Source: Psychroflexus montanilacus
GTDB taxonomy: Bacteria; Bacteroidota; Bacteroidia; Flavobacteriales; Flavobacteriaceae
Assembly: GCF_020164535.1 (NCBI RefSeq)
Contig: NZ_JAIQZC010000002.1
Coordinates: 310,001 to 374,000, forward strand
DNA: 64,000 bases
Direction of reading: 5' to 3'
Made by a program: the position numbers and the translations under genes
Shown: positions 37,465 through 46,326 of the stretch, in pieces
Layout of the letters: each line of letters begins with the position of its first letter
Numbering within the stretch: position 1 is the first letter of the stretch
The notes under the pieces: generated by a model
What the model was told of the DNA's origin: nothing
The model's input: the letters and a program-made list of their open reading frames with translations, nothing else
The model's database searches: none

Positions 37465-39009
37465 ATGGAAAACGCGACTCAATCTTCATTCAAAAACACA
37501 TCCAAAGGCGATGTTATCAGCCTTCAAAAAGGAAAAATACCCCCGCAAGCTATTGATCTTGAGGAGGTTATACTTGGAGCGATGATGATAGACAAAAAAG
37601 GTGTAGATGAAGTTATTGATATTCTCCACCCCGATGTCTTTTATAAAGAAGCCCATAAAAATATTTATGAAGCCATCATTTTACTTTTTGAAAAAGGGGA
37701 TCCCATTGACTTATTAACCGTTTCCACAGAATTAAAGAAGTCAAAAAAACTACAAGCCTCTGGAGGTGAATACTATCTGATTCAATTGACTCAAAAAGTC
37801 TCTTCCTCTGCACATATTGAATACCATTCCCGTATTGTTCTTCAGAAATACATTCAGAGATGTTTGATTAAGATATCCAATGAAATTATTGAAGAATCTT
37901 ACGATGAAGGCACCGATGTTTTTGATCTTTTGGATCACGCGGAATCCAAACTTTACGAAGTCACCCAAGGCAACATCAAACGCTCTTCAGAAACGGCGCA
38001 GAATTTGGTCATACAAGCCAAAAAAAGAATTGAGGAAATTTCAAATAAAGAAGGTTTGAGTGGAGTACCTTCAGGGTTTACCGATCTGGACAAATTGACT
38101 TCAGGCTGGCAGCCCAGTGATTTGGTCATCATTGCAGCACGTCCAGGTATGGGTAAAACAGCACTCACGCTAACAATGGCTAGAAATATAGCAGTAGGAC
38201 AAAATATTCCTGTAGCATTTTTCTCCTTAGAAATGTCTTCTGTTCAATTGATCACTCGTCTTATTTCTTCCGAAACTGGACTAAGTTCAGAAAAACTAAG
38301 AACTGGTAATCTTGAACCTCACGAATGGGAGCAACTCAATGTAAAAGTAAAGTCACTTGAGCAGGCACCCCTATTTATTGATGATACACCTTCGTTATCA
38401 ATTTTTGATTTACGTGCAAAAGCCAGACGATTATCTTCTCAGCATGGCATCAAGCTCATCGTAGTAGATTACTTGCAGTTAATGACTGGTGGTGGCTCTC
38501 AAAAAGGAGGAAACAGAGAACAGGAAATTTCTACGATCTCCAGAAACTTAAAGGCTTTGGCTAAAGAATTGAGTATTCCTGTACTTGCACTATCCCAGCT
38601 TTCCAGAGCTGTGGAAACTCGTGGTGGTAGCAAAAGACCTCTACTTAGTGATTTGAGAGAGTCTGGAGCTATTGAGCAAGATGCGGATATCGTATCTTTT
38701 ATTTACAGACCCGAGTATTACGATATCGATGAATGGGATGATGACGCACAAACTCCAACGCAGGGACAGGCTGAATTTATTATCGCCAAACATAGAAATG
38801 GTGGTTTGGATAATATTCGTTTGAAATTTATTGGCCAGCTTGGTAAGTTCGAAAATCTTGATAATTTCGACTCACCATTTGAAATCAATTCAAGTATGAA
38901 TTCTGGCAAATCAGACGAACCTTCTTTTCCAAAAGCAGAAGACGTTTTTGGCTCGACGCCTCCAAATCAAAATTTTGGTAATGAAAGCGATGATGAAGTT
39001 CCATTTTAA
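37465..39009 (+). CDS. dnaB: Replicative DNA helicase DnaB
   Basis: The 514-residue protein has an N-terminal helical domain (PPQAIDLEEVILGAMMIDKK), a linker and a RecA-like C-terminal domain: Walker A ARPGMGKTALTLTMARN near residue 230, FFSLEMSSVQL, IVVDYLQLMTG (Walker B) and LSDLRESGAIEQDADIV. It unwinds DNA at the fork as a hexamer. The last 40 residues are a low-complexity tail rich in N, S, P and acidic residues. No clean -7 element is visible; the DnaA boxes lie 64-107 bases upstream of the start. The next gene begins 9 bases after the stop. Confidence 0.96.
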   Translation: MENATQSSFKNTSKGDVISLQKGKIPPQAIDLEEVILGAMMIDKKGVDEVIDILHPDVFYKEAHKNIYEAIILLFEKGDPIDLLTVSTELKKSKKLQASGGEYYLIQLTQKVSSSAHIEYHSRIVLQKYIQRCLIKISNEIIEESYDEGTDVFDLLDHAESKLYEVTQGNIKRSSETAQNLVIQAKKRIEEISNKEGLSGVPSGFTDLDKLTSGWQPSDLVIIAARPGMGKTALTLTMARNIAVGQNIPVAFFSLEMSSVQLITRLISSETGLSSEKLRTGNLEPHEWEQLNVKVKSLEQAPLFIDDTPSLSIFDLRAKARRLSSQHGIKLIVVDYLQLMTGGGSQKGGNREQEISTISRNLKALAKELSIPVLALSQLSRAVETRGGSKRPLLSDLRESGAIEQDADIVSFIYRPEYYDIDEWDDDAQTPTQGQAEFIIAKHRNGGLDNIRLKFIGQLGKFENLDNFDSPFEINSSMNSGKSDEPSFPKAEDVFGSTPPNQNFGNESDDEVPF

Positions 39010-39018
39010 AAAACACAA

Positions 39019-40275
39019 ATGAAATTTATAATAGCCTTGGTGATGATGTTGATGAGTTGGGGTGGATATTCCAATTTCATTTTGATTCCAATGGATTTCG
39101 AAACTCAGGATAATCATTTGAAGGCTTATGGCATCTCTTATTGGCTATTAGAAAAAGACCAGAAGGTACAATGGCTTTTGAACTATAGAGGTGGCTCTTT
39201 CCTTTCACCATTTTCAGAAGAACTAAAAAGAGAATGCACTATAAGAGGTGTTTCTTTTGAAGTGATTTCAGATTCGAAATCAGAAGAAATTTTACGTACG
39301 ATCAACAGTCCATCGCAAAATATGGAGGCTGTATTGCTGGAAAAGGCCCCTAAAATTGCAGTCTATTCTCCTCAAGGTAATGCCCCATGGGATGATGCAG
39401 TAACTATGGTATTGGAATTTGCGGAGATCCCCTATGAGACCATTTACGACAAGGAAGTCCTGGAGGATGAATTACTGTTATACGACTGGCTTCACTTGCA
39501 TCATGAAGATTTTACAGGACAATACGGAAAGTTCTACAGAGCATATAGGTCAGCACCATGGTACATTCAAGAGAAAAAAGAAGCAGAGGCATTGGCTAAA
39601 TCTTTGGGTTTCGATAAAGTATCTGAAGCTAAACTTGCTGTGGCCAAGAAAATAAACGAATATGTGATTGGTGGCGGATTTATGTTTGCCATGTGTAGTG
39701 CAACAGATTCATTCGACATTGCTCTTTCCGCAGATGGAGTAGATATTTGCGAACCAATGTTTGATGGGGATCCGTCCGAATCTGGTTATCAGAATAAAAT
39801 TGATTACTCTAAAACCTTCGCCTTTACAGATTTTATTTTGGAAAAAAATCCCATGATTTACGAATACTCTTCGATAGATATGACTGAAAACCGAAACATA
39901 CCCAAATCCAAAGATTATTTTACCTTGATGGATTATTCAGCTAAATGGGACCCTATTCCAACCATGTTATGTCAAAATCATACAGCCGTTGTCAAGGGCT
40001 TTATGGGACAAACTACGGCTTTTAATCCTTCACAGATTAAATCAAATGTACTGGTTATGGGTAAAAATAAGATAAATGATGAAGCCCGATATATACATGG
40101 GATAAAAGGAAAAGGATTTTTTACATTTTATGGAGGTCACGATCCAGAGGATTACCAGCATCGTGTAGGAGACCCGAAAACTGAATTGGAATTACATCCA
40201 AAATCTCCAGGCTACAGACTTATATTAAACAATATTTTGTTTCCTGCCGCTGAAAAGAAAAAACAAAAAACTTGA
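39019..40275 (+). CDS. Exported amidotransferase-like protein (often labelled asparagine synthetase B)
   Basis: A 418-residue protein with a signal peptide (MKFIIALVMMLMSWGGYSN). The mature part begins ILIPMDFETQDNHLKAYGIS. A central region (PKIAVYSPQGNAPWDDAVT, YDWLHLHHEDFTGQYGKF, GGGFMFAMCSATDSFDIAL) resembles a class I glutamine-amidotransferase or DJ-1-like fold, with a cysteine in a nucleophile-elbow-like position. I recall relatives in flavobacteria being labelled asparagine synthetase B, but there is neither an N-terminal catalytic cysteine nor the SGGxDS nucleotide motif of that enzyme. Function is unknown. It is translated right after dnaB. Confidence 0.7.
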   Translation: MKFIIALVMMLMSWGGYSNFILIPMDFETQDNHLKAYGISYWLLEKDQKVQWLLNYRGGSFLSPFSEELKRECTIRGVSFEVISDSKSEEILRTINSPSQNMEAVLLEKAPKIAVYSPQGNAPWDDAVTMVLEFAEIPYETIYDKEVLEDELLLYDWLHLHHEDFTGQYGKFYRAYRSAPWYIQEKKEAEALAKSLGFDKVSEAKLAVAKKINEYVIGGGFMFAMCSATDSFDIALSADGVDICEPMFDGDPSESGYQNKIDYSKTFAFTDFILEKNPMIYEYSSIDMTENRNIPKSKDYFTLMDYSAKWDPIPTMLCQNHTAVVKGFMGQTTAFNPSQIKSNVLVMGKNKINDEARYIHGIKGKGFFTFYGGHDPEDYQHRVGDPKTELELHPKSPGYRLILNNILFPAAEKKKQKT

Positions 40276-40279
40276 TAGT

Positions 40280-41035
40280 TTATTTAAAGATTTTTTTCTT
40301 TCTGAGTTCAAAATTCTGACCTAAATAGACTTTTCTTACCATTTGATCATTAGCCAGCTCTTCAGGTTCACCATGTTTCAAAATACCACCTTCGAACATC
40401 AGATATGTTCTGTCTGTAATGGCTAAGGTCTCCTGTACATTATGATCGGTGATCAATATTCCAATGTTTTTATCCTTTAGCTGAGCAACAATTTTCTGGA
40501 TGTCTTCCACGGCTACGGGATCAACTCCGGCAAAAGGCTCATCGAGCAGAATAAATTTTGGATCTGTCGCCAAAGCTCGAGCTATCTCAGTTCGTCTTCT
40601 TTCACCACCAGAAAGCAAATCCCCTCGATTGGTCCTAATGTGATTCAAACCAAACTCACTGATGAGCGCTTCCATCTTTTCTTCACGTTGATTCTTGTTC
40701 AGTTTGGTAAGTTCAAGGACACTCATAATGTTATCTTCAATACTCAATTTTCTGAAAATAGAAGCTTCCTGGGCTAAATAACCTATCCCATTTTGGGCCC
40801 TTTTATACATTGCATATTTTGTGATATTGGTATCATCAAGAAAAATATGGCCGGCATTAGGCTTTATCAAACCTACAATCATATAAAAAGAAGTTGTCTT
40901 CCCAGCTCCATTTGGACCGAGCAAGCCAACAATCTCTCCCTGAGTAACCTCAACACTGATGCCTTTTACAACTTTTTTTCCTTTATAGGATTTGACAAGG
41001 TTTTCTGCTCTTAAGGTGGCTCGCTTTATACTCAT
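40280..41035 (-). CDS. lptB: LPS export ABC transporter ATP-binding protein LptB
   Basis: The 251-residue ATPase has Walker A GPNGAGKTTSFYMIVGL, Q-loop YLAQEASIFRKLSIEDN, signature LLSGGERRRTEIARAL, Walker B FILLDEPFAGVDPVAV and H-loop ITDHNVQETL, all with the LptB flavour (FRKLSVEDN, GVDPVAVEDIQ). It powers LPS extraction together with LptF and LptG. Last gene of the kdsD operon; its ATG overlaps the stop of the preceding membrane protein gene by 4 bases. Confidence 0.95.
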   Translation of the reverse strand: MSIKRATLRAENLVKSYKGKKVVKGISVEVTQGEIVGLLGPNGAGKTTSFYMIVGLIKPNAGHIFLDDTNITKYAMYKRAQNGIGYLAQEASIFRKLSIEDNIMSVLELTKLNKNQREEKMEALISEFGLNHIRTNRGDLLSGGERRRTEIARALATDPKFILLDEPFAGVDPVAVEDIQKIVAQLKDKNIGILITDHNVQETLAITDRTYLMFEGGILKHGEPEELANDQMVRKVYLGQNFELRKKKIFK

Positions 41036-41697
41036 ATCTGTGTTTTTCTGGAAGATTTTAATCCAAAGATAATCATCTCAACGACACCTATGAGCATAAT
41101 AGAATATGCCAAAAGTTCAATACTTTCTTCTGAGGCATCTTTAACAGGCCTCATGAAATCACGCAACTTAACAACTTTTTCACCATTTTCTGATATGACA
41201 TACTTATCATGAGTATCCCGCAACAGATCTATCCAAATCAGTTTTCGGCCATAAAGCCTTGAGAAAATGTGTAGAATCACCAATCCCGAAAAGAAAAAGG
41301 CAAATCCATAAGTTTTTGTAATCGCTGCCGTTTCCAAAAGTAATTTTCTCCAATTCCTAACTACCATGACGAGAACAATAACCACAATCACCAGTGAAAT
41401 GACCTGCCAGGCCTTATCAAACAATTCAGTATTGAGCCAAAAATCAAACTCTCTAACAAAATGCACTCCCAAAAATCCAGCTAAGGCAAGATTAAATATT
41501 TTGAAATCTTTAGTTTTAGAACTGAAGGAAATCAGCAAGATCGAACTGATAAGTAACAAAACTTCTTGAGTAATTTCAATTAATGAATCTTCTTTTACTT
41601 CACCTTCAGCAAAGTCATATTGAATGGCCAAAGACATTAAGAACATGAGAGCAGCATATGCAAAAAGTCTTATGATAACTGGATATAAAGGTTTCAT
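41032..41697 (-). CDS. Integral membrane protein of unknown function
   Basis: A 221-residue protein with about six hydrophobic segments (roughly residues 8-25, 42-58, 67-83, 94-112, 130-148 and 196-212) and a soluble loop between the last two. I do not recognise a family. Its stop overlaps the lptB start by 4 bases, so translation is coupled, and it sits in the kdsD-tatC operon. An envelope role is plausible from that context only. Confidence 0.7.
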   Translation of the reverse strand: MKPLYPVIIRLFAYAALMFLMSLAIQYDFAEGEVKEDSLIEITQEVLLLISSILLISFSSKTKDFKIFNLALAGFLGVHFVREFDFWLNTELFDKAWQVISLVIVVIVLVMVVRNWRKLLLETAAITKTYGFAFFFSGLVILHIFSRLYGRKLIWIDLLRDTHDKYVISENGEKVVKLRDFMRPVKDASEESIELLAYSIMLIGVVEMIIFGLKSSRKTQI

Positions 41698-41712
41698 AGG
41701 CAGGGTTTGTTA

Positions 41713-42072
41713 TTATTCTTTTTTATCAAACTTATTTTCAAGAGCTTCCCAATATTCAAAAGCACGTCTTAAGTGAGGAATCACTATGGTTCCTCCTACT
41801 AGTGTTCCTATACTTAAAGCTTCAACTACTTGAGCTCGGTTGAGACCTTCTTTGTAAGAAGATTCCAAATGATATTTCACACAATCATCACATCTTAAAA
41901 CCAGTGAAGATACTAAACCCAAAAGTTCTTTAGTTTTTACGTCTAAAGCTCCTTCTGTAAAGGAGTTGGTATCCAAATTAAAAATACGCTTTAGGACTTT
42001 ATTGTTTTCGTCCAAAATTTTACCATTCATTCTAGCTCTGTAAGCCTCAAATTCATCAACTAAATCAATCAT
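41713..42072 (-). CDS. Carboxymuconolactone decarboxylase/AhpD-like protein
   Basis: A 119-residue helical protein with the AhpD-type motif CDDCVKYHLESSYKEGL: a CxxC pair with a following histidine, near residues 65-81. AhpD relatives act as thiol-based peroxidase partners, while classical carboxymuconolactone decarboxylases lack the CxxC. The thiol pair suggests a redox role. It lies 2 bases after the tatC stop and 15 bases before the membrane protein gene. Confidence 0.85.
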   Translation of the reverse strand: MIDLVDEFEAYRARMNGKILDENNKVLKRIFNLDTNSFTEGALDVKTKELLGLVSSLVLRCDDCVKYHLESSYKEGLNRAQVVEALSIGTLVGGTIVIPHLRRAFEYWEALENKFDKKE

Positions 42073-42074
42073 AA

Positions 42075-42917
42075 TTATTTATTTGTTTTTTGCTTTTCTT
42101 GTTTACGTTGTTTTCTTAATACTAATTTGGAAATAAAAATACTGACTTCATATAATACCAATACAGGAATAGCCACAATGACCTGACTGGCAATATCTGG
42201 TGGTGTTATTAATGCTGATATAATTAAAATAAAAACCAGCGAATACTTTCTATTTTTTCTCAGAAATTCTGGAGTAACCAGACCAACTTTAGTAAGGAAG
42301 TAGATAATTACCGGCAGTTCAAAAATAAGCCCACTTGCCAGAACTGAGGCTCTCACAAGTCCTATGTAGCTGCTTAAATCAAAATCATTAAACACTTCAG
42401 TACTTACCGTATAACTCCCTAAAAAGTTAACTGATAGTGGTGTTATCACATAATAACCAAATAATACACCAAGGAAGAACAAGAATGAGGTGACAAAAAT
42501 AAATCCCCTGGCAGATTTCTTCTCTGTAGACTGCAGTCCTGGTGCAATAAAAGCCCAAAACTGGTAAATGACATAAGGGAATGCAATGATAAAGCCTGCA
42601 GTTATAGAGGTCCATATGTGTGCACTAAACTGACCTGCCATCGTTCTACTTTGAATCCTGAAGGGGAGCTCATCAAAACAGAAACTCTCCTGTAAGCCAA
42701 AATATTCTGAAATATTGCATAGTAGTCTATAGGTGTAAAAATCTGCTCGTTTTGGACCAAATATGATCACATCAAATATGAAAGACTTCAATCCAAAAGC
42801 TATGGCACCACCTATCATTATTGCAAGTGTAGCGCGCAGCAGATGCCATCTTAAGTCTTCAAGATGATCCAAAAAAGACATGTCATCTGGATTCTTTTTT
42901 GTTTTTGTCTTCGCCAT
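42075..42917 (-). CDS. tatC: Sec-independent protein translocase subunit TatC
   Basis: A 280-residue protein with six membrane helices. The N-terminus holds the conserved MSFLDHLEDLRWHLLRA, in which the glutamate takes part in signal-peptide recognition, and the fourth helix region YVITPLSVNFLG and LIFELPVIIYFL are typical. A longer loop (RADFYTYRLLCNISEYFG) after helix 1 is common in Bacteroidota. TatC recognises twin-arginine signals. No tatA is in the window. It starts 1 base after the kdsD stop. Confidence 0.95.
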   Translation of the reverse strand: MAKTKTKKNPDDMSFLDHLEDLRWHLLRATLAIMIGGAIAFGLKSFIFDVIIFGPKRADFYTYRLLCNISEYFGLQESFCFDELPFRIQSRTMAGQFSAHIWTSITAGFIIAFPYVIYQFWAFIAPGLQSTEKKSARGFIFVTSFLFFLGVLFGYYVITPLSVNFLGSYTVSTEVFNDFDLSSYIGLVRASVLASGLIFELPVIIYFLTKVGLVTPEFLRKNRKYSLVFILIISALITPPDIASQVIVAIPVLVLYEVSIFISKLVLRKQRKQEKQKTNK

Positions 42918-42918
42918 A

Positions 42919-43881
42919 CTATATGATGCCTTCTTTTACTAAATTATGAAGGTGAACTACGCCTGCATATTGACCGGAATCAATCGCAATAAGCTGAGTA
43001 ATATCATTATTTTCCAGTAGCTCCAGTGCATCTATAGCCATAGCAGAGTTCTTTATAGTTTTTGGATGTTTGGACATGATATCTTTTGCCTTCAACTTGG
43101 TGAAATCGTTTGTAGAACTCAACATTCTCCTTAAATCTCCATCAGTGATAATCCCAACGACTTCTCCATGATCTAAAACTGCTGTCACACCAAGCATATT
43201 TTTTGAAATTTCAATAATTACATCCTTCAATGGAGTCTCAGGAGAGACCTGTGGCTTCATGTTTTGTGATGTAATGTCCTTTACTCTTAAATATAAGGTT
43301 TTTCCCAAAGCTCCTCCAGGATGAAATTTTGCAAAGTCATCGCTGGAAAATCCTCTAAGTTTTAACAAACATACAGCCAAAGCATCACCAACAACCAATT
43401 GAGCTGTTGTACTGGTCGTAGGAGCCAAATTATTGGGGCAGGCTTCTTTTTCAACATAGCAGTTTAAAATGTAATCGGCTTGTTTCCCTAGAAAAGAGTC
43501 TTTATTGCCAGTAATAGCAATTAGTGTGTTTTTAAAATTTTTAATTAATGGAGCAAGGACTTTTATTTCGGGAGTATTCCCGCTTTTTGAGATACAAACT
43601 ACAATATCATCTCGTAGAATTGTTCCTAAGTCACCGTGGATTGCATCTGCAGCATGCATAAAAACGGCCGGCGTTCCTGTTGAATTTAAAGTCGCCACTA
43701 TCTTAGTAGCAATAATGGCACTCTTACCAATACCAGTAAGGATAACTCGACCTTTGGACTTGTAAATAGCATTGACGGCGTCGGAAAAAGACTTATCAAT
43801 CAAATGTTCAAGATTGGCTATAGCCCTGGACTCAATCTGGATAATTTCCTTGGCATAAGATTGTATTGCTACATCTTCCAT
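42919..43881 (-). CDS. kdsD: KpsF/GutQ-type arabinose-5-phosphate isomerase
   Basis: The 320-residue protein has an N-terminal SIS domain (VILTGIGKSAIIATKIVATL, VVCISKSGNTPEIK, ALAVCLLKLRGFSSDDFAKF) and two CBS domains from about residue 205. It converts ribulose-5-phosphate to arabinose-5-phosphate, the first step to Kdo of lipopolysaccharide. Head of a five-gene operon that ends with lptB, which fits LPS formation. Divergent from recQ, with 89 bases between the two. Confidence 0.92.
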   Translation of the reverse strand: MEDVAIQSYAKEIIQIESRAIANLEHLIDKSFSDAVNAIYKSKGRVILTGIGKSAIIATKIVATLNSTGTPAVFMHAADAIHGDLGTILRDDIVVCISKSGNTPEIKVLAPLIKNFKNTLIAITGNKDSFLGKQADYILNCYVEKEACPNNLAPTTSTTAQLVVGDALAVCLLKLRGFSSDDFAKFHPGGALGKTLYLRVKDITSQNMKPQVSPETPLKDVIIEISKNMLGVTAVLDHGEVVGIITDGDLRRMLSSTNDFTKLKAKDIMSKHPKTIKNSAMAIDALELLENNDITQLIAIDSGQYAGVVHLHNLVKEGII

Positions 43882-43936
43882 AAATTAGTATATTTAACAA
43901 TTGTACGCCCTTAAAGAATGCGTATATTTAATCCTG

Positions 43937-43970
43937 CAAAGGTAAATAAAACTAAATAGTAATAATTCAA
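43937..43970 (-). promoter_or_regulatory. Promoter of the kdsD-tatC-lptB operon
   Basis: On the minus strand TTG (43970-43968), 23-base spacer, then TACCTTTG (43944-43937), 55 bases before the kdsD ATG. The -33 element abuts the recQ start codon. Confidence 0.55.
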
Positions 43971-46157
43971 TTGGAACAAATCAATTTACATCAAGAATTA
44001 AAGAAATACTTTGGTTTTAACGAGTTCAAAGGACTTCAAGAAAGTGTCATAAAAAGCATTGTAGCAAACAAAGATACATTTGTCATTATGCCAACAGGCG
44101 GTGGTAAGTCGCTTTGTTATCAGCTTCCAGCTTTAATTAAAGACGGAACGGCAATCGTGGTATCCCCGCTAATTGCGCTCATGAAAAATCAAGTAGATGC
44201 GATTAGAAACATTTCAGAACATCATGGTGTAGCTCACGTCTTGAATTCTTCTCTGAATAAAACCCAAGTCAAACAAGTTAAAGAGGATATTTCAAATGGC
44301 ATTACAAAACTTCTTTATGTCGCCCCAGAATCCCTAACCAAGACCGAATACATCGATTTTCTGAAAGAAGAAAATATTTCTTTCTTAGCCATCGATGAAG
44401 CCCACTGTATTTCTGAATGGGGGCATGATTTCCGACCAGAATACAGGAATCTAAAAAACATAATTGAACGCATTGGGAATGACATACCAATCATAGGACT
44501 TACAGCAACCGCAACTCCAAAAGTTCAGGATGACATCCTTAAAAATTTGAGGATTCCAAATGCAAATACCTTCAAGGCTTCTTTTAACAGACCAAACCTC
44601 TATTATGAAATTCGCCCCAAAACCGATGACGTAGACTCGGATATCATAAAGTTTATTAAGAAGAACTCTGGGAAAAGTGGTATTATCTACTGTTTAAGCA
44701 GAAAACGTGTTGAACAGCTTTCTCAAACCCTGCAAGTTAACGGCATCAAAGCAGTTCCATATCATGCTGGACTTGATGCTAAAACTCGAAGCAAACATCA
44801 GGACATGTTCCTCATGGAAGATATTGATGTGGTGGTTGCTACCATCGCCTTTGGAATGGGAATTGACAAGCCAGACGTAAGGTTTGTGATCCATAATGAC
44901 ATCCCAAAGAGTATTGAAAGCTATTATCAGGAAACTGGAAGAGCTGGTCGCGATGGCGGTGAAGGGCATTGTATTGCTTACTATAACCATAAAGATATTG
45001 AAAAATTAGAAAAGTTCATGAGTGGTAAACCTATTGCCGAACAGGAAATAGGTCATGCGCTTTTACAAGATGTTGTTGCTTTTGCTGAAAGCTCAATTTC
45101 AAGAAGAAAATACATTCTACATTATTTTGGAGAAGAATTCGATACTGAAACTGGCGAAGGTGGCGATATGGACGATAATGTTCGCTATCCTAAAACCAAA
45201 AAAGAAGCAAAAAATGATGTTCAGCTTATTCTTAAAACAGTGAAGGAGACCGGACAACTTTTCAAATCCAAAGAGATCGTACATACACTTACAGGAAAAA
45301 CTAACGTCCTAATCAAATCCAATAAAGTTGAAAAACTAGATGTGTTTGGAGCTGGAAAAGATAAGCCCGCGAGCTATTGGACAGCTTTACTAAGACAAGT
45401 AATTATCTCCGGGATGCTAAAAAAAGAATTAGAATCTTATGGCGTCGTAAAAATTCTCCCGGAAGGTGAGGAATTCTTAAAGAATCCTTCGTCGTTCATG
45501 ATGACTGAAGATAATGATTTCAGCAAAGCAGTAACCAGCAACTCCTCTTCCCAAGCCTCCGGCGGAACCGATCAGAAGTTATTGAAAATGCTAAAAGACC
45601 TTAGAAAAAAAATTGCAAAACGAAAGGAAGTCCCACCGTTTGTTGTTTTTCAGGATCCATCCTTAGATGACATGGCTTTAAAATACCCCATAACCAATGA
45701 GGAACTGGTGAATATTCATGGCGTTGGCGAGGGAAAAGCCAAAAAGTTCGGCAAAGAATTTATCACGCTCATCCAAGACTATGTAGAAGAGAATGACATC
45801 TTACGACCAGACGATTTAGTCGTTAAAAGCACAGGAGCTAATAGCGCCAATAAGCTTTACATCATTCAAAACATTGACAGAAAACTACCATTAACAGACA
45901 TTGCTCAAGGTAAAGGTTTTGAAATGAAAGACTTCATTAAAGAAATGGAAGCTATCGTTTTCAGCGGTACCAAACTGAATATCAATTATTGGTTGGATGA
46001 CTTACTGGATGAGGACCAGCAAGAGGAAATTCATGAGTATTTTCTTGAAGCGGAATCTGACAGTATCAATGAAGCTATTGAAGAATTTGATGGTGATTAC
46101 GACGAAGAAGAACTTCGGCTTTACCGCATCAAATTTATCAGTGAGGAAGCAAATTAA
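43971..46157 (+). CDS. recQ: ATP-dependent DNA helicase RecQ without zinc-binding cysteines
   Basis: The 728-residue helicase has motif I MPTGGGKSLCYQLPAL, motif II IDEAHCISEWGHDFRPEY, motif III GLTATATP, motif V ATIAFGMGIDKPDVRFVIH and motif VI QETGRAGRDGGEG. An HRDC domain lies at about 535-620, followed by a C-terminal extension. The zinc-binding subdomain, normally C-RR-x..YFGE..C..CDNC, reads SISRRKYILHYFGEEFDTET with no cysteines, and GEGGDMDDN in place of the C-x2-C-D-N-C loop. The start is TTG: the frame has a TAA at 43953-43955 and no ATG or GTG before the conserved part. Confidence 0.94.
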   Translation: MEQINLHQELKKYFGFNEFKGLQESVIKSIVANKDTFVIMPTGGGKSLCYQLPALIKDGTAIVVSPLIALMKNQVDAIRNISEHHGVAHVLNSSLNKTQVKQVKEDISNGITKLLYVAPESLTKTEYIDFLKEENISFLAIDEAHCISEWGHDFRPEYRNLKNIIERIGNDIPIIGLTATATPKVQDDILKNLRIPNANTFKASFNRPNLYYEIRPKTDDVDSDIIKFIKKNSGKSGIIYCLSRKRVEQLSQTLQVNGIKAVPYHAGLDAKTRSKHQDMFLMEDIDVVVATIAFGMGIDKPDVRFVIHNDIPKSIESYYQETGRAGRDGGEGHCIAYYNHKDIEKLEKFMSGKPIAEQEIGHALLQDVVAFAESSISRRKYILHYFGEEFDTETGEGGDMDDNVRYPKTKKEAKNDVQLILKTVKETGQLFKSKEIVHTLTGKTNVLIKSNKVEKLDVFGAGKDKPASYWTALLRQVIISGMLKKELESYGVVKILPEGEEFLKNPSSFMMTEDNDFSKAVTSNSSSQASGGTDQKLLKMLKDLRKKIAKRKEVPPFVVFQDPSLDDMALKYPITNEELVNIHGVGEGKAKKFGKEFITLIQDYVEENDILRPDDLVVKSTGANSANKLYIIQNIDRKLPLTDIAQGKGFEMKDFIKEMEAIVFSGTKLNINYWLDDLLDEDQQEEIHEYFLEAESDSINEAIEEFDGDYDEEELRLYRIKFISEEAN

Positions 46158-46260
46158 GACAAAAACCCTCTCTCAGGACAATTAGATTGACGCTTAGTAA
46201 GTAAGATGTGTTAATTTCAACGTCTTAGTATAATTTGATTTTCAATTAAATAAAATACAA

Positions 46261-46305
46261 AAAACACCCGACCTGTCTGCTTGATGCAGACAAGTCGGGT
46301 GTTTT
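46261..46305. terminator. Long bidirectional terminator between recQ and ctlX
   Basis: A 12-bp outer stem (46261-46272 with 46294-46305) and a 6-bp inner stem (GTCTGC/GCAGAC) separated by a 2 x 2 internal loop. T-runs lie on both sides. Confidence 0.88.
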
Positions 46306-46326
46306 AAAACTAAAGGAGATTTAAAC

